Assembly (NCBI GenBank): GCA_029747015.1 | Contig: JAKOGI010000829.1 | Coordinates: 250,001-314,000 of the forward strand | DNA: 64,000 bases | DNA from: Carnegiea gigantea | Lineage: Eukaryota > Streptophyta > Magnoliopsida > Caryophyllales > Cactaceae | Reading direction: 5' to 3' | Shown here: positions 10,345-22,943 of the stretch, one piece after another | How the letters are laid out: each line of letters begins with the position of its first letter | Numbering within the stretch: position 1 is the first letter of the stretch | The notes under the pieces: model-generated | Told to the model about the DNA's origin: nothing | Databases searched by the model: none | The model's input: the letters and a program-made list of their open reading frames with translations, nothing else | Position numbers and translations under genes: made by a program

Positions 10345-12892
10345 ATGGATAGTGGAAGTCAATCGGAAGCCGTTGGCACTCCCACCCCCTTAATGGATCC
10401 TAGTCCTTCTCCACCACCACCAGTTTCATCAGCAGCACGACGTCCCCCACATCCTCCATGTGGTTGAGGTGGACGTTCTTCATTTGCAGTGGTAAATGAG
10501 CAAATTGATGAGGTTGACCCTTCTGATTTTCCAGCAGCAAGTAGAGGTAAAAAATGAACTTCTTGGGTATGGAGTGAATTTGATTTAGAGGGTGAGGGTA
10601 CTGGGGACGAAAAGGCTTGTTGTGTGCATTTTAAGCACAAACTTTTAACGAAGAGCTCACATGGGACTGAGCATTTAAGTGACCATTTACTAAGGTTTTG
10701 TGTAAAGAGAAAGATGCGAGCTAGTGGGCAACAGGCCCTGAGATTTAAGACTAAAAACAATGGAGACAAAAGATTAGAGAATTATGAGTTCAATCAGGAA
10801 AAATCAAGGAAAGAGTTAGTTGAGATGATTATTATGCATGAATATCCTCTGTGTATGGTTGATCATCTTGGTTTTAGGCGATTTGTTAGTGGCCTAAACC
10901 TTGATTTTGAAATGATATCTCGTTGCACTTTAAGAACTGATATTCTAAAGATGTTTGACGATGGAAAATCTACTTTGAAGAAGTTGTTGGAGGTGAATCA
11001 AGGTAGAGTTGCAGTGACTACTGATTTATGGACGGCTTCTAATCAGAAGAAGGGATATATAGCCGTGACTGCTCATTTTGTGGATGATGATTGGATACTT
11101 CAAAATCGTACTATGAGGTATACTTATTTATATTTGACAATTAAATTGTTTCATAATGTGACTTGATAATATTTCTTTGATACCAATAATGTTTAATAAT
11201 GCTTCTTTGATAAATATAATAATGCTTCATAAATCATAATGTGTCTTTAATGTTTGTTTACATTACATGTATGCTTATTTGGGTGTGCTATTTATATTTT
11301 TTAATAATGGTATAGGTTCATGTATGTGCCACATCCACACACAAGTGATGTTCTTGCAACCATTCTCATGGATCAGTGCTTGTTTGAATACAATTTAGAA
11401 AACAAGATTTCTTCTATTGTCATGGATAATTGTACAACAAATGATTCCATGATGGATATCTTACTTGGGAAGTTTGAAAATAATTCTCTTATACTTGGTG
11501 GTAAGTTCTTGCATATGCGGTGTGGTGCTTACATCTTAAATTTGATTATAAAAAATGGATTGGATGTGATTGGCAATGGAATTGAGAGAATTCGTGATTG
11601 TATTGCTTTTTAGGTTCCAACTGCTAAAAGATATGAGAAGTTTGAGGGCTCAGCAAGGTTTTTGAAAATTCAGTCCACAAAAAAGATTCATCTTGATTGT
11701 AAGACTAGGTGGAACTCCACTTATTTGATGCTTGAGTCTACTTTGCCTTATAAGGCAAATTTTGAGAGATTGAAACATATAAATTTAAGGCTGAATTTTT
11801 CTTTACCAAGCGCCAATGATTGGAAATTTGCCAAGATGATGTGTGAGAAATTGAAGATCTTCTATGATGTGACTTTGTTGATCTCTGGAAGAAATTTTCC
11901 GACTGTCAACTTGCTTTTTAGGCTTATTTGTGAGATTAAATTGAATTTGCAAAATTGGTTGAAATCTGATGTTGAGATTATTGCTGATATGGCATCTAGA
12001 ATGCTTGATAAGTTTGATAAATATTAGAGTGAAATGAATGGCCTATTAACAATTGCTTCAACACTTGATCCAAGAAATAAATTGGATTGTGTGGACTTTT
12101 ACTTTAAGGAGATTTATAAATGTGAGGCTTCTAGAGAGATTCAAAGAGTAACGTCCTTGTTGCATGGTCTCTTAGTGGAGTATGTGGATAGAAAAGTTGA
12201 AGCTCCAATTATTGAGGATCTTACTCTTCCTACTCCAACCTTCACTAGTGACTCTCCTTTTCCTCACAAAATGCCTTTTGAGGAAGATTGTCAAGATAGA
12301 TATGGTGCACATAAGAAAACCAAGAAAAGGAAGGTCACTTTGAGATCGGAGCTAGATCATTACTTGGATGAGGATGTGATGCTTGATATAAAACATTTTG
12401 ACATATTAGATTTTTGGAAAAAAGATTTCAGGCATCTGACATTAAGGGTGATTGCTAGATATTTATTAGCAGTTCCAGTTTCTACCGTGGCTTCTGAGAG
12501 TGCATTTAGTATGGGTGGACGAGTGGTTAGTCCTCATCATTCAAGGTTGCATGCGAAGACAGTGGAAGCATTGATGTGTATGCAAAATTGGATGATTGGA
12601 GAAACCACAAAAGGTAACATATATTTTTTTAGTTTATTGTTTTAGAGTTCATATAATGTTAGTTTTTGAATTCTAAATGCACAACTTGCTTTGCTACGGT
12701 CCTTGACGATTCTGATTCTGATGGTCAAGCAATAAGTGAAGTCATTGATCTCGTAAGCAACATGTTTTCTTAATTATTATAGCCTTTTTCTTAATTTCTT
12801 TATATTTATACAAAAGGAAAAGTGGTGTTATGTTTATTATTTGATTTTGTTCATAGGAGATTGAAAGTGATGTTGGAATGGAGGCATTGTGA
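10345..12892 (+). pseudogene. hAT transposase with four in-frame stops
   Basis: A BED-type zinc-finger region (WSEF...ACCVHFKHKL...GTEHLSDHLLRFC) leads into the RNase H-like core: VTTDLWTASNQKKGY; then IVMDNCTTND and LGGKFLHMRCGAYILNL; then TRWNSTYLMLE. The hATC dimerisation segment follows (DFWKKDF, LLAVPVSTVASESAFS, EALMCMQNWM). An intron with GT at 11118 and AG ending 11315 joins in frame. Further 3' exons encode a short acidic tail ending at a TGA at 12890-12892. Premature stops are at 10465, 10555, 11611 and 12025. The last two stand where relatives have Trp (TGG to TAG); the first two look like former CGA codons. The reading frame is otherwise well kept. Confidence 0.9.
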
Positions 12893-13329
12893 TGGCCTTT
12901 TGCTGTTGAAGATATGCTGGCAGCGGCAGGGCATTTGCATTCTACTCGAATTGTTGGTGGCTTTGGTGTTGAATTGTTGATGTATTAAATTTTAGAACTT
13001 TGGTGTGGTTGTTGAAGATTTGTTGGCAGCAGGGATGTACCCAAATCAAGTATTTTTAGCTTGTGTGTGAATGTTGGTTTATATGTATGTAGTATCAAGT
13101 ATGTACCCAGATTCCCAGAACATCAGCATCTAGATTGTATAACTCATCTTGTATTCTTGTTATAAGTATGATTGTATAACATCCTGAGACTATGAGTAGG
13201 CAACTTGTCATGGTGATTAGTGAATTGCAATGACAATGATGTGCTACTATTAAATGTGCTAGCTTGCTAGGATCACATTTTTCCTTCAATTATTATTGTG
13301 AATTTCTTTGGAGAAAACAAAAAGAACCC

Positions 13330-13510
13330 GATGGGTATTGAATTTTAATATTCATATGTACCCGATTAAAACCCGAAACACCCAAAATACCCGATGGGTA
13401 TGGGTATAGGGATATGTTACGAAAACCTGATGGGTATTGATGCGGGTATGGGGATGAATTTTGAAAACGGGTATGGGTGCGGGTATAGCTCTACCCGCCT
13501 CGTACCCGCC
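13330..13510. repeat. hAT right subterminal repeats
   Basis: Many copies of GATGGGTAT/ACCCGA/GGGTATGGGT words lie close to the right terminal inverted repeat, matching in type those at the left end. Confidence 0.7.
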
Positions 13511-13779
13511 CCATGCCCATCCTTAGTTTACCCCGATGTATATTTTGCATTTTGTCACTTTGATTTTTCAATTTTTGTTTCTCTTTTCTTTGTTTTCTTT
13601 TTGAGATTTTGTGCGCACATCTTCTACAAACTCTCACGAAACCTTACTCATCCACTTAGGGGAACCAAGGGGTTTAAAGGGCTTATTGCATATGCTAAAT
13701 GCAACCGTGATTCCTACGAAAGTGAATTAGGGCCTAGGATAGTTTTTCCTTTTGTTTTGCTCGAGGACGAGCAAAAGAT

Positions 13780-13794
13780 AGGTGTGAGGGTATT
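13780..13794 (+). promoter_or_regulatory. Polypurine tract of the gag-only element
   Basis: AGGTGTGAGGGTATT lies directly before the right LTR. It follows GCTCGAGGACGAGCAAAA (about 13759-13776), an inverted motif often seen just before the purine tract in Athila/Tat-type elements. Confidence 0.7.
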
Positions 13795-15181
13795 TGTTAG
13801 GCTCTAAATTGTCATATTTTACATGCCTCTTTCACCTGATTTTAGCTCATACAATAATCCAATCTTTAGGATTTTACTTGTTTTCTTTAGGATTTTTACT
13901 TGTTTTATTTGCTTTTGTAGGTAATAAGTCCAACTGAGCAAGTGCTGCGAAAAGGAGCGAAACAGGATCAAAAACGGGCGAAAAAACCAAAAATAGTAAC
14001 AGGCGGGCAAAGCCGGCCAACAGGGTGGCACGGTCATGCCACCATGGCCAGCAAGGTGGCACGGTGTGCCCATGTCGCCTGGCACGTCCGCGCCTCTCCC
14101 TCCACTTCGGAGCGCTGTTTCGTCATCACTGCTTCCTATTTAAGGCCACTTCCTTCGGGACTTTTGGGGTTGCTCGGGGTTCTCTTTGGCGATTTTTAGG
14201 CTAGGTTTTAGGTTAGTTTATCAAATAAAACCTCAATAGGAGGATTAGATTGGGATTGAGGATTGTAATCTTGGATTCAACCTTTGGATTTCAAGTTCCT
14301 TCTATCAATCAAGTCTAAGTTTTCTTCCCTTTTCTCTCTTTAGTCCATATGTTGTTCTTGTTTATGTTTTGCTAGTTTAATTCTTGTATTTGTGTTGTTT
14401 AGTTTAAATGTTTAGTTTTCATTGTTAATTCATGTTTATTTAGTTGTTTACGTTTGACTTATTTCATTATCTTTCTTCTCTTGTTCAAGTTCATGTTCTT
14501 ATTTGCTAGTTTAGGTTTTCATGTGTTTGTGATATTTAGTTGTTAGTTTGTGTTGGATTGGATTGTGACTAGCCCTTGATTGCTAATTAATCTTGTTTAT
14601 GCCCTAAGCCTACCTTATTTATACCTAGAATTTAGAGTTTTCTTTCACGCCCGCCAAGTGTTTGATAAAATGCTTGAAAGTGCTTTCATCCATGTTTTGG
14701 GACAATTGACTTATGCTGAGAGGTGAGGTCGATTGTCTAGTGTGGGCAGAGAGAATAATTGGGATTGGGACATGAAAATAATCTCATCACTAGCTAGATC
14801 AAGGGTTGTCAACCTAGCAGTTTAATTGAACTAATCCCATGAAAATAGGTGGTTAAAACAACTAGATTAGCCTATTGACCCTTGAGAGAGGGCTTAGGTG
14901 GCCTTAACGATGCAATCGATCAACTCTGAATGCTAGCATAGCTAGGGAAGGTTTAGGCTTGACTTGATTACTTGGTTTATCTTGGGTCTAATCATAGCCC
15001 TTTTGTTTTCCCTTTAATAGTTTAGTTCTATTTTCTATCCCTTTCGATTTTACCTAACTCGAGACGCTTTAGTTAGTTTTGGTAGTTGGAAATACAACTT
15101 CTTGCAGACGATACCCTAAGTACTCAACAATACACCGTGTACTTGGGGTTTATAAATATTAAAACTCTATTTTCCCTAACA
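13795..15181 (+). repeat. 3' LTR of the gag-only element
   Basis: 1387 bp, the partner of 5178-6564 at equal length. It begins TGTTAGGCTC and ends CCCTAACA, followed by the target copy GGCTT. Confidence 0.92.
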
Positions 15182-18100
15182 GGCTTCTATATTCAACCTC
15201 AGCTAAAGACAAGGAAGCTGTCACCTGCTTCTTGGATTTCCAAGATATCAGAGTATTACCAAGAAAATCGACGAAACCACTCACTGATTTCCTGCTGTGT
15301 GGGCAAGAAGCCCAATCCGCATCATAATATGCCAGTAAGTCAAAAGTGGGGCTATTGTTGAGAAGAATTCCCAAGGCAGGTTCTCCTCTCAGGTAATGAA
15401 GGACATGTAAAGCAGCAATCATATAAGGTTCTTGGGGATTTTGGAGAAATTGACTCAAATGTTGAATAGAAAAGGCTATATCAGGCCTTGACTTTGTCAG
15501 AAAATTGAGTTTACCAATGAGTCACCTGTAAATAGTAGGATCTGCTAAAGGAGTACCCTCACCTGGCTTCAACTTCACACAATAGTTGAGAGGACAAACC
15601 TTAGGATGAGCTTGAGAGCATCCAAACTCCTTTAATAAATCTGTGGTGTATTTTCTTTGAGTGAGTAATGATCTTTGGTCAGTTTATAAGATTTTCAGAC
15701 CAAGGAAGAAATGAGCATAGCCAAGATCCTTGATCTTAAAGCTATTGTTAAGAAAGTCTTTGAGGGAAGCAACTTCAGCTTCATCATTGCCAGTTAATAA
15801 CATATCATCCACATATACTACAAGGAACACCACAAAATCATGGTGTTTCCTACAGAAAAGGGAATAATCATGCTCAAAATGGGTATATCCTCTATTCAGC
15901 AATACCTCATTTAACTTGGGATACCACTGCCTGGATTCCTGCTTCAAGCCATAAAGGGACTTCCTAAGCCTGCAAACTACATTTGGTAGGTCTGATGAAA
16001 TACCAGGAGGTAACCTCATGTATATTTCTTCATGTACATCCTATGAAGAAAGGCATTGTATACATCTAATTGATGTAAACGCCAGCCCTTCTTTATAGCA
16101 ACAGCCATTAAAACTCTTATAGCTATTAATTGGACAACTGGGGGAAACATTTTAGTGTAGTCTAACCCCTTCTTCTGAATGAAACCCTTCATTAAAAGTC
16201 GAGCCTTAATTCTATGTATGCTACCATATGCCTTGCACTTGACTTTGTACACCTATCTACATCTATAGGCTTTTTACCTTGAGGAAAAGAGATAATTTCC
16301 CATGTTTGGGTATCCCGTAGGGCGTACAACTGCTTTGACATGACCTTTTGCCAACCAGAATGAGTAGCTGCCTCCTCATAACACTGAGGTTCAGTGAAGT
16401 TGAGTTTTTCCAAAAGCTGCTGACTGTCCAAAGTAAGACACTAAGCTGGCATGGTAGGTGGTTTAATGTATAGGTTAATGAGGGTAGCTGGTTCTATATA
16501 AGAAGAGTGTACATAATCATTCAAGTAACTAGGAGTTTTCTGAGTTCTGGATGACTTCCGTAGAGGCTGTTTAAGTGGTACATGAGCTAGACTATTTTCA
16601 ATAAGGGTCTTATTGGATGAGTCATCAACAGTATGAGTGACCTGTTCTTAAAGTACAGATATGTCTACATAATCTCTGTATAAAGATGATGGAGATAGAG
16701 GGGCATATGATCTATTTCTGTAGAGCTTGAACATGAAAAGGGGAAGACATTTTCATGAAACACCAAGTCCTTAGATGTGTAGATCTTATGGTTCTCAAGT
16801 TCCATGACCTTATAGGCCTTCTTCCCATAAGGATACCCCAGACAAACACATGGTAAGGCCTAGGCTGAAACTTACCTCTTCCTTGTTTGTGTGTAGACAT
16901 GAAACACAAACATCCAAAAACTCTCAAATGTTCATAAGTTGGTGCTTTGTCACAAAGAACCTCAAAAGGTGACTTGTGCTGTAATACAACAGTAGGGATC
17001 CTATTGATTAGGTATGTGGCAGTGAGGACACAATCCCCTCAGAACCGTAGGGGTAGATTAGATTGAAACAATAGAGCTCGAGACACCTCAAGAAGATGCT
17101 TATGCTTTCTCTCTACCACTTCATTTTGCTGTGGTTTTTTAACACAGCTAGTCTGATGTAGAATCCTAGTGGAAGCAAAGAAATCTAGGGCTACATTGCT
17201 TATACTAAGCTCCAAGGCATTGTCAGATCTCATAATCTTGACAATACTAGAGAATCGAGTTTGAACCATCTTTACAAAAGACTTGATTAGACTGAGAGAT
17301 TTATCTTTTGTCACTATTAGGTAGGTCCAAGTAGCCCTAGTGTAGTCATCCATAATGCCCAGGAAGAACCTATGTCATATATAGGCCTTAGTATGATAAG
17401 GACCCTAAGTATCAGCATGAACAAGTTCAAAAGCTGCAATAGTGGATATGGAACTTGAGGGACAAGGCAACCTCTATTGCTTAGCTTTAGGACAAATATC
17501 ACAAAGCACATTCTGATTTGCCTTAGGAAAAACAACATCAATAGGCAAAAGTCTCATTTTATTGATTGGGATATGTCCAATTCTTTGGAAATTTCTAGAA
17601 GTTTGATTATAAGCAGTATAAGGAGATTTATCTCTAACAAACAATTTATCATAGTTATAATGGAGCTCTTCTTGTGAACGAGTAGACTGCCCATTCTTCA
17701 CCATGCCTCTATCGAGGATGTATAATCTAAAAGCTTCCTTACCAGCTGCCACTGGCCTCTTCAGAGAAGGGCCCTGCAAGGTGCATAAATCCTCTGAGAA
17801 GGTTACTTTGCAATGTAGCTGACTAGCCAACCTCGTTACTAATAACAAACTATATTTGAATTGAGGAACTAACAGCACATGATGCAATTCTAACCAGTCA
17901 CTCAACCTGAGCTTCCCAGAATGTGTAACTTGAACTCTGTGACCATTTGGTAACAAAACATAAAAGGGATATTCAAGCAATTTTAGGTCATTTACGGCAC
18001 TAGCATCATAGCTCATATGGTCACTAGCCCCTGAGTCCAAGATCCAACAATTATTTCCCAACTTGCAAGTGTAGCAGGTGACATTGGTATTGTGAGCAGT

Positions 18101-19203
18101 CGACATAAGAGAGGAAATAATACCTGACATATTGGTGACAATGGTCTCCTGATCATTGTGATTGTTCTAATTAGAACCTGTGAGATTTGATAGAAACTGA
18201 TATAGCTGTTTGCTTTGCTCAACACTCAGACCTGGCAGGGATGGAATTTGGGAATCAGGCTGGGTGTCTTGAATGTTATGTTCTGCCTAGGTATGGTAGG
18301 CTCTTCTATTGGATGTTTTATTGTATCCTCCTCTCCTTTTGCTCTGTGGTTTGCTTGGATATCCATGAATTTTGTAACACTTTTCAATTGTGTGTCCAGA
18401 CCATTTGCAATGATCACAGAATAGTGTAGATTTCTTTGCATCAAATTTCTCAGGCACAGGTTTATTAACCCCAGCAGACAGAGGTGCATTCTCATTGAGA
18501 AAATGAGCTTCATTCTTCACTTGTCTTTGCCTCTCTTCTTGAACAAGAAGAGAATAAGCTTGACTCATGGCGGGAAATGGTGACATCATTAAAATGTTAT
18601 CTGTCACTACACTATGGTTGCTATTGAGTCCCATGAGAAACTGGATCAACCTTTGTTCCTTGGTATATTTTTGTAATTTTCCATTAATCCCACACTCACA
18701 CTTAGCACAAATGCATTTTGGAACTACACTTACAGCACTATATTCATCCCGGAGCTGCCTTGCCTTGGTGTAGTATCCGATGATGTCCATATCGCCTTGT
18801 GACAAACATGAAACATCTTTTTCAACTTGAAACAATCTGGCTTTGTTGGATTGCCCAAATCTGGCCTCCAGGTCTTCCCATAGATCTAAAGTTGTATCAA
18901 AGTACAAAACACTATTTCAAATAGTCTCATTCAATTAATTGAGTAACCATGATAGAACCACGGCATTGTTTCTTAACCATAGGGTCAAGAGAGGTGAGTT
19001 GGGTCTAGACGTGCACAGAAGCCATTAATGGAGGCAAGTTTATGCCTCGCGGATAGGGCTATGGTAACTAATCTCTTCCAGTTGTCGAAATTTTCTCCAG
19101 TGAAGCTATTGGTAACCAATGGTTGTACTGGTTTGTCAGAGGGATGAATGAATAAAGGATCTGTCGGCTCAATTTGTGGAGTTCGATTCCCCTGAGCCAT
19201 CAT
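15182..19203 (-). pseudogene. Copia B gag-pol polyprotein, decayed
   Basis: Reading leftwards from 19203: a copia gag N-terminus (DPLFIHPSDKPVQPLVTNSF), the gag body at 18907-18290 and a CCHC knuckle (CDHCKWSGHTIEKC). The protease site WILDSGASDHM lies near 18025-18060. A pre-integrase segment with CDICPKAKQ follows near 17480, then integrase (MRSDNALELS; VVERKHKHLLEVSRALL). RT has the YVDDMLLTGND motif near 15790-15820, and the RNase H start has YYDADWASCPHSRKSVSGF. Frameshifts and stops break it into at least eight pieces, so it is inactive. At 15182 the RNase H frame is cut by the 10-kb insertion; the rest is at 4868-5177. Confidence 0.9.
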
Positions 19204-19398
19204 GGAATAGGAATGAATGATCAGGAGAAGGAGATTGAATGGAGTATTTTCATAAACTTAGTTCTGAATCTTTAGCTTGAAAGCAAGAATGATTTAAGGA
19301 ATGATTTCAATCAATCGATTTAAAGGAAGATAATTGAATGAATTGATTCAAAACTGAATCATCTTGGGAAAGAAAAAAAATCAGAACCCTAACCCAGA

Positions 19399-19410
19399 GC
19401 TCTGATACCA
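19399..19410 (-). promoter_or_regulatory. Primer binding site of copia B (tRNA-iMet)
   Basis: On the minus strand, TGGTATCAGAGC starts immediately after the 5' LTR. This is the standard plant copia primer site complementary to the 3' end of initiator tRNA-Met. Confidence 0.93.
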
Positions 19411-19710
19411 TGATAGAATGTATGAACAATCTTCATTTTAGAGAGAGAATGAAGAGAGAAAATATATTCTTCATTATTGATTGAAAACAAAAATGCATCA
19501 CTGAGTTATATAATACTGCTCCGCGAGAGAGAAAATGAAAAAAGATGAGTTTCCTGCCAAAATCTCTCCACCAAAACAGAACCCCAAGACTCAGGAGATT
19601 AGTTGTAGCCTACAACTAATCGTGGCAACTTGCCAAAATCTGTTGGGAAGCAAGGGGTAGTCTTGGAAATGGTATGGCAAGTATTGGTAACATTAGAAGG
19701 AATTCTAACA
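19411..19710 (-). repeat. 5' LTR of copia B
   Basis: The 300-bp partner of 4548-4847. On the minus strand it runs from TGTTAGAATTCC to CATTCTATCA and is followed by the primer site. Confidence 0.92.
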
Positions 19711-20620
19711 GAAATGCCTCATGCTCTTGTCATTGAAGCTAAAATGCCTACTACTTTTTGAGTTAAAATTATCAGACAATATTTCTACTGTGAATAGGTA
19801 AGTTAGATGTATTCTAAGGAAAATATCCTTTCAAAAACTTATTTTAGAAACCACCAGAGTATAATTTCCTCAGGACCTTGGCTGCGCTTATTTTCCTATA
19901 TTTTTCTTCTTTACGCTCCCCATTGCAAAAGTATACAAATGTTTTAAACCTATTTCATAGAGGATTTATAGAAGTGGACACATGAAAATGATTTTCTATA
20001 CTCCGAAAGTGTTTCTCGCTCCTCTTCCTCATCGTCCCAAGCTTCTTCTTAATTGAATTACTTACTTAGCTTGCCATGATCCACAATTACAACCCAACTT
20101 CCCAACTATATCTCTAATGGACCGTCGATTAATGGCGTCCTATTTACCATGCCACATCTGGGGCCTGATCCTTCCACTTCTGCAAACGGGTCACAACCTG
20201 CTTCTAACTTGCCTAACCGTGATCATGTCTTCCCCTTTTCTCCTTTTCTCTTCCTTTTTTTGGACCTGTATTGTCCAACCTAGAATCTTCTCCGACCTCC
20301 TTATAACCAAACAGCGTATTACTGTCAAGCCTTGCCAAAGATCCAGCCTACTCTTGTTCCAATTCCCTTGTTTCTCTATCAAATTTATGTAGCCCAATTC
20401 CTTGCCTTCTAACCTTAATCCCATGTAAAAATAGTTCCGACAGTGGAATTCGAAAGTCCGAAACTATTTTATCTTTGACACAAATATTGTGGGTTTGAAC
20501 TCACTTCTTGCACTCAAGCATCAAAAGATTCTAAATGAAAAGAGGCCCATACCAAGGGAATTTAATGCTTTAGTTGCACATGAGACCTGGGACTTGCTAC
20601 CTTCCTAGTAGGACCTTAGA
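19711..20620 (+). pseudogene. Copia remnant A, integrase 3' part and start of RT region
   Basis: The plus-strand reading resumes exactly at the right target copy: LVEMPHALVIEAKMPTTF, then a stop, matching the end of the copia integrase core. Next come YKCFKP and SGHMKMIFYTPKVF near 19930-20010, the position of the family's YKC...V(V/I)F segment. Near 20520-20610 is a P(R/K)EFNALVAHETWDLLP segment, which precedes RT. Stops and frameshifts are frequent, and nothing recognisable follows. This shows that copia B landed in an older copia copy. Confidence 0.75.
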
Positions 20621-21460
20621 TCCTAGACCTAGTCCCTGAAGACACGCACATCTCTCCTACATTCTTACGCTTAGACATACAAACATTCTTGCTTCATTTG
20701 TGCATCCATAAGGCAGTCTCTATGTGATTATTCGTATTCATTCCTAAATGCTCTCGGAAATAGTTGTGCATGTGCATGCATCCCGTTTGACATTACATAC
20801 TTTGATCTTTGCGCTACTCAGCCTTGGCTAAAGTGGGGTTACTATGGATACCTAAAAGTGTCCTCAAGATGAGGATTGATGTCATTCTAGATGTTACCTG
20901 CATGGCAACCCAAGGATGATACTTATTTTCCTCATCGGTGGCACATCAGTGGGTTTTCAGAATCCAACAGGCTAGTCTTGCCATCAGGTGTTCTCAAAGA
21001 ATAATTTCAAAAATATCCTCAAAGTCTTTTCTTTTTACAAGTTCAGAAATGCAAAAACCGGACTTAAAATGCGCAAAAACAGAAACAAAAAAAGACTTTT
21101 GCTAAGTTGTATGCACAAAGATTCGAAACTAGCCAATCTCATGGGTGAAGTAGTGGGGAAACGACCATTATGGTGACACATTGTCTTACATTGACATTCT
21201 CTGGTCGAATATAAGTTAGATAGTTATCACTTCGTGGTTTTGCAGATGTGAAGTTTGAAGACAAACTATTATTATGAAAAATTAAGGGAGTTGATGGCCA
21301 GTGGAATGATGGAATAAGAAAGAAAATTCAAAGAAGATTTCAAGAAAAATGTGTATAATTGGCCAATTGATTAAGGCATGGGTAATGTTTGTTTTTAGTT
21401 CTTCTCATCCCATTTTTTTAAGTACTAGTCAAAGCATATACACAAATAGTTTTTTTTTGG
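20621..21460. other. Stretch without a recognised gene
   Basis: Short ORFs only, none recognised. It may be more of copia remnant A, decayed beyond reading. Confidence 0.35.
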
Positions 21461-21469
21461 GGGGGAGGA

Positions 21470-21790
21470 GTTGATTGGACCTAGCAAAATTAACCTGATA
21501 TCCGAAACTCGAACCGTACAACTCGGACCTATACCCGAACCGACACCTGAAATGAGATGAACTGATTTGGACGCGAACACCCTAAGTAAACTGATCCATA
21601 AGCAAATGAAACTCGAATTGTAGCATGACCTGAAATAACCCCCACTCGAGATGATCCTATCCAATTCAAACCCGATCCATAGTGACTCGAACCGAAGTGA
21701 ACTGGAAATGAAAACCTGAACTCGAACTGAACCATATCCAATTCAAAACCGATCCGATTCTTACCTGACTCAATTTTATCCGAATAAGCA
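21470..21790. repeat. Degenerate CCGAAC/TCGAACC-rich repeat block
   Basis: Words such as ACTCGAACCG, CCCGAACCG and CCGATCC recur at irregular spacing. Such blocks occur just inside the ends of plant hAT elements (compare 37264-37900 and 23160-23555). No terminal repeats or duplication were found, so it is left as a fragment. Confidence 0.5.
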
Positions 21791-21799
21791 GTAACTTTT

Positions 21800-22850
21800 T
21801 TTTTGGGTTCTAGTCTTTTCTCTTTTGGGGAAAATTTTGAATTTTTCAAACTCAATTAGCTAAGTTTAGGTGGGAAAAGAAAAACAACTTAAGAGGGAAT
21901 TTTTACAAATGAAATCGATTAAAAACTTAAGAGGAAAAAATAAAAAAGTTGATAGTTTTAAGTTTTTAATTTGATAGATGTGTAGTAAAAATATAAGAGA
22001 AAAAGTATTCTATCACAATAGAAACTACGAAAAGATAAGTATAATTAATAATTTATTAAACTTATTAGGATTTAGCAATCCTATTTTACTATTTGATTCA
22101 CTTAATGCAATGCATGCTATGATTATAAATTTATAATATAATTCAGTGACTGTTGTCAAAAATTCCCCACTCCTGATCCACGATTCTAAATCATTTTCAT
22201 AACATGTTTAATTTTACAAAATCATATTGAAGAATGTATCGTTGCATATGATCTCATAATAATGTGGCTCATTTGAATTTTGGATAATTAAATTCCAAGT
22301 CTCGAGTTCCGATAACGAGCATTCACAATCACATAAATGTAATCCTAATTGACACATGCTCATATATTGTCGTTGCTTTTTAGTTTTGACTCATTAAGCA
22401 AATGCAGATCAAGTTATTAATCTCACAAAGACAAATCTTTGAATGTTGATACATGATCACCTAACGAGATATCAAAGAACATTGATTCGATTACTAAAAA
22501 TGTCAATTTGAACCAACCTGTTTCTATTTACTAACTCCAAATATGATAAACGTGAAGTTATAAACCAACACCGGGGTCTAAATAAAAATTTCGTTATTTT
22601 CTTTCTTTTTTTCCATTTTTCAAGGTATATTTTGGTATTAGGGCTCACAAATGAGATCATTGACAAATGATTTGCATTAGTTTGGTCCACTTATTTTGTC
22701 ATTGCATGAACTCAATTGAAATGATTAAAACTTGACTTAACGAGACATAATCCTTTGGCTAATTATAGGGCGCATTTGATATAGAGTTACGATTGAGTTT
22801 TATACTTGTATTTGTAATTTACTAACTTTCTTAGTAAGTTTAGAACTAAC
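21800..22850. other. AT-rich non-coding stretch
   Basis: Short ORFs only; no element ends or coding motifs recognised. Confidence 0.4.
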
Positions 22851-22853
22851 CCA

Positions 22854-22943
<90 letters not shown>

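Larger units (their letters stand above)
9151..13525 (+). mobile_element. hAT (Ac-like) DNA transposon
   Basis: The element is bounded by an exact 8-bp target duplication GTTTACCC at 9143-9150 and 13526-13533, the size expected of hAT. The ends are imperfect inverted repeats: TAGGGACAGATG on the left; TAAGGATGGGCATGG at the right end read in reverse. Arrays of GGGTACGGGTA/ACCCGCCCC words lie just inside both ends (about 9225-9320 and 13330-13510). A 5' leader with CT repeats (about 9545-9610) precedes a plus-strand transposase. Length is 4375 bp. Premature stops make it non-autonomous today. Confidence 0.93.
5178..15181 (+). mobile_element. Gag-only LTR retrotransposon with Athila/Tat-like primer site, itself interrupted by a hAT element
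   Basis: Two LTRs of identical length (1387 bp) begin TGTTAGG and end CCTAACA (left) or CCCTAACA (right). The exact five-base target duplication GGCTT is at 5173-5177 and 15182-15186. The left LTR is followed by a primer site related to the GGCGCCGTTGCCGGGGA type of Athila/Tat elements. A 397-codon ORF follows, and a purine tract precedes the right LTR. No protease, RT or integrase is visible, so it is non-autonomous and must have been moved by another element's enzymes. Without the hAT insertion the element would be about 5.6 kb. LTR divergence is of the order of 10% by eye, higher in the first 350 bp. Confidence 0.92.
4548..19710 (-). mobile_element. Ty1/copia LTR retrotransposon B (host of the nested insertions)
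   Basis: Two 300-bp LTRs (4548-4847 and 19411-19710) bracket a minus-strand gag-protease-integrase-RT-RNase H order. Both LTRs, read on the minus strand, run from TGTTAG to CTATCA. Aligning them by eye gives about 28 differences in 300 positions, so the insertion is old. A tRNA-iMet primer site abuts the right-hand (5') LTR and a purine tract abuts the left-hand (3') LTR. The flanks are AAAAT at 4543-4547 and GAAAT at 19711-19715, a five-base target duplication with one change. It inserted into copia remnant A and was itself split at 5177/15182. Confidence 0.92.

Noticed and set aside
10359..10769. 136-codon minus-strand ORF
   Set aside because: Antisense to the first exon of the hAT transposase; Pro/Ser-rich shadow without motifs.
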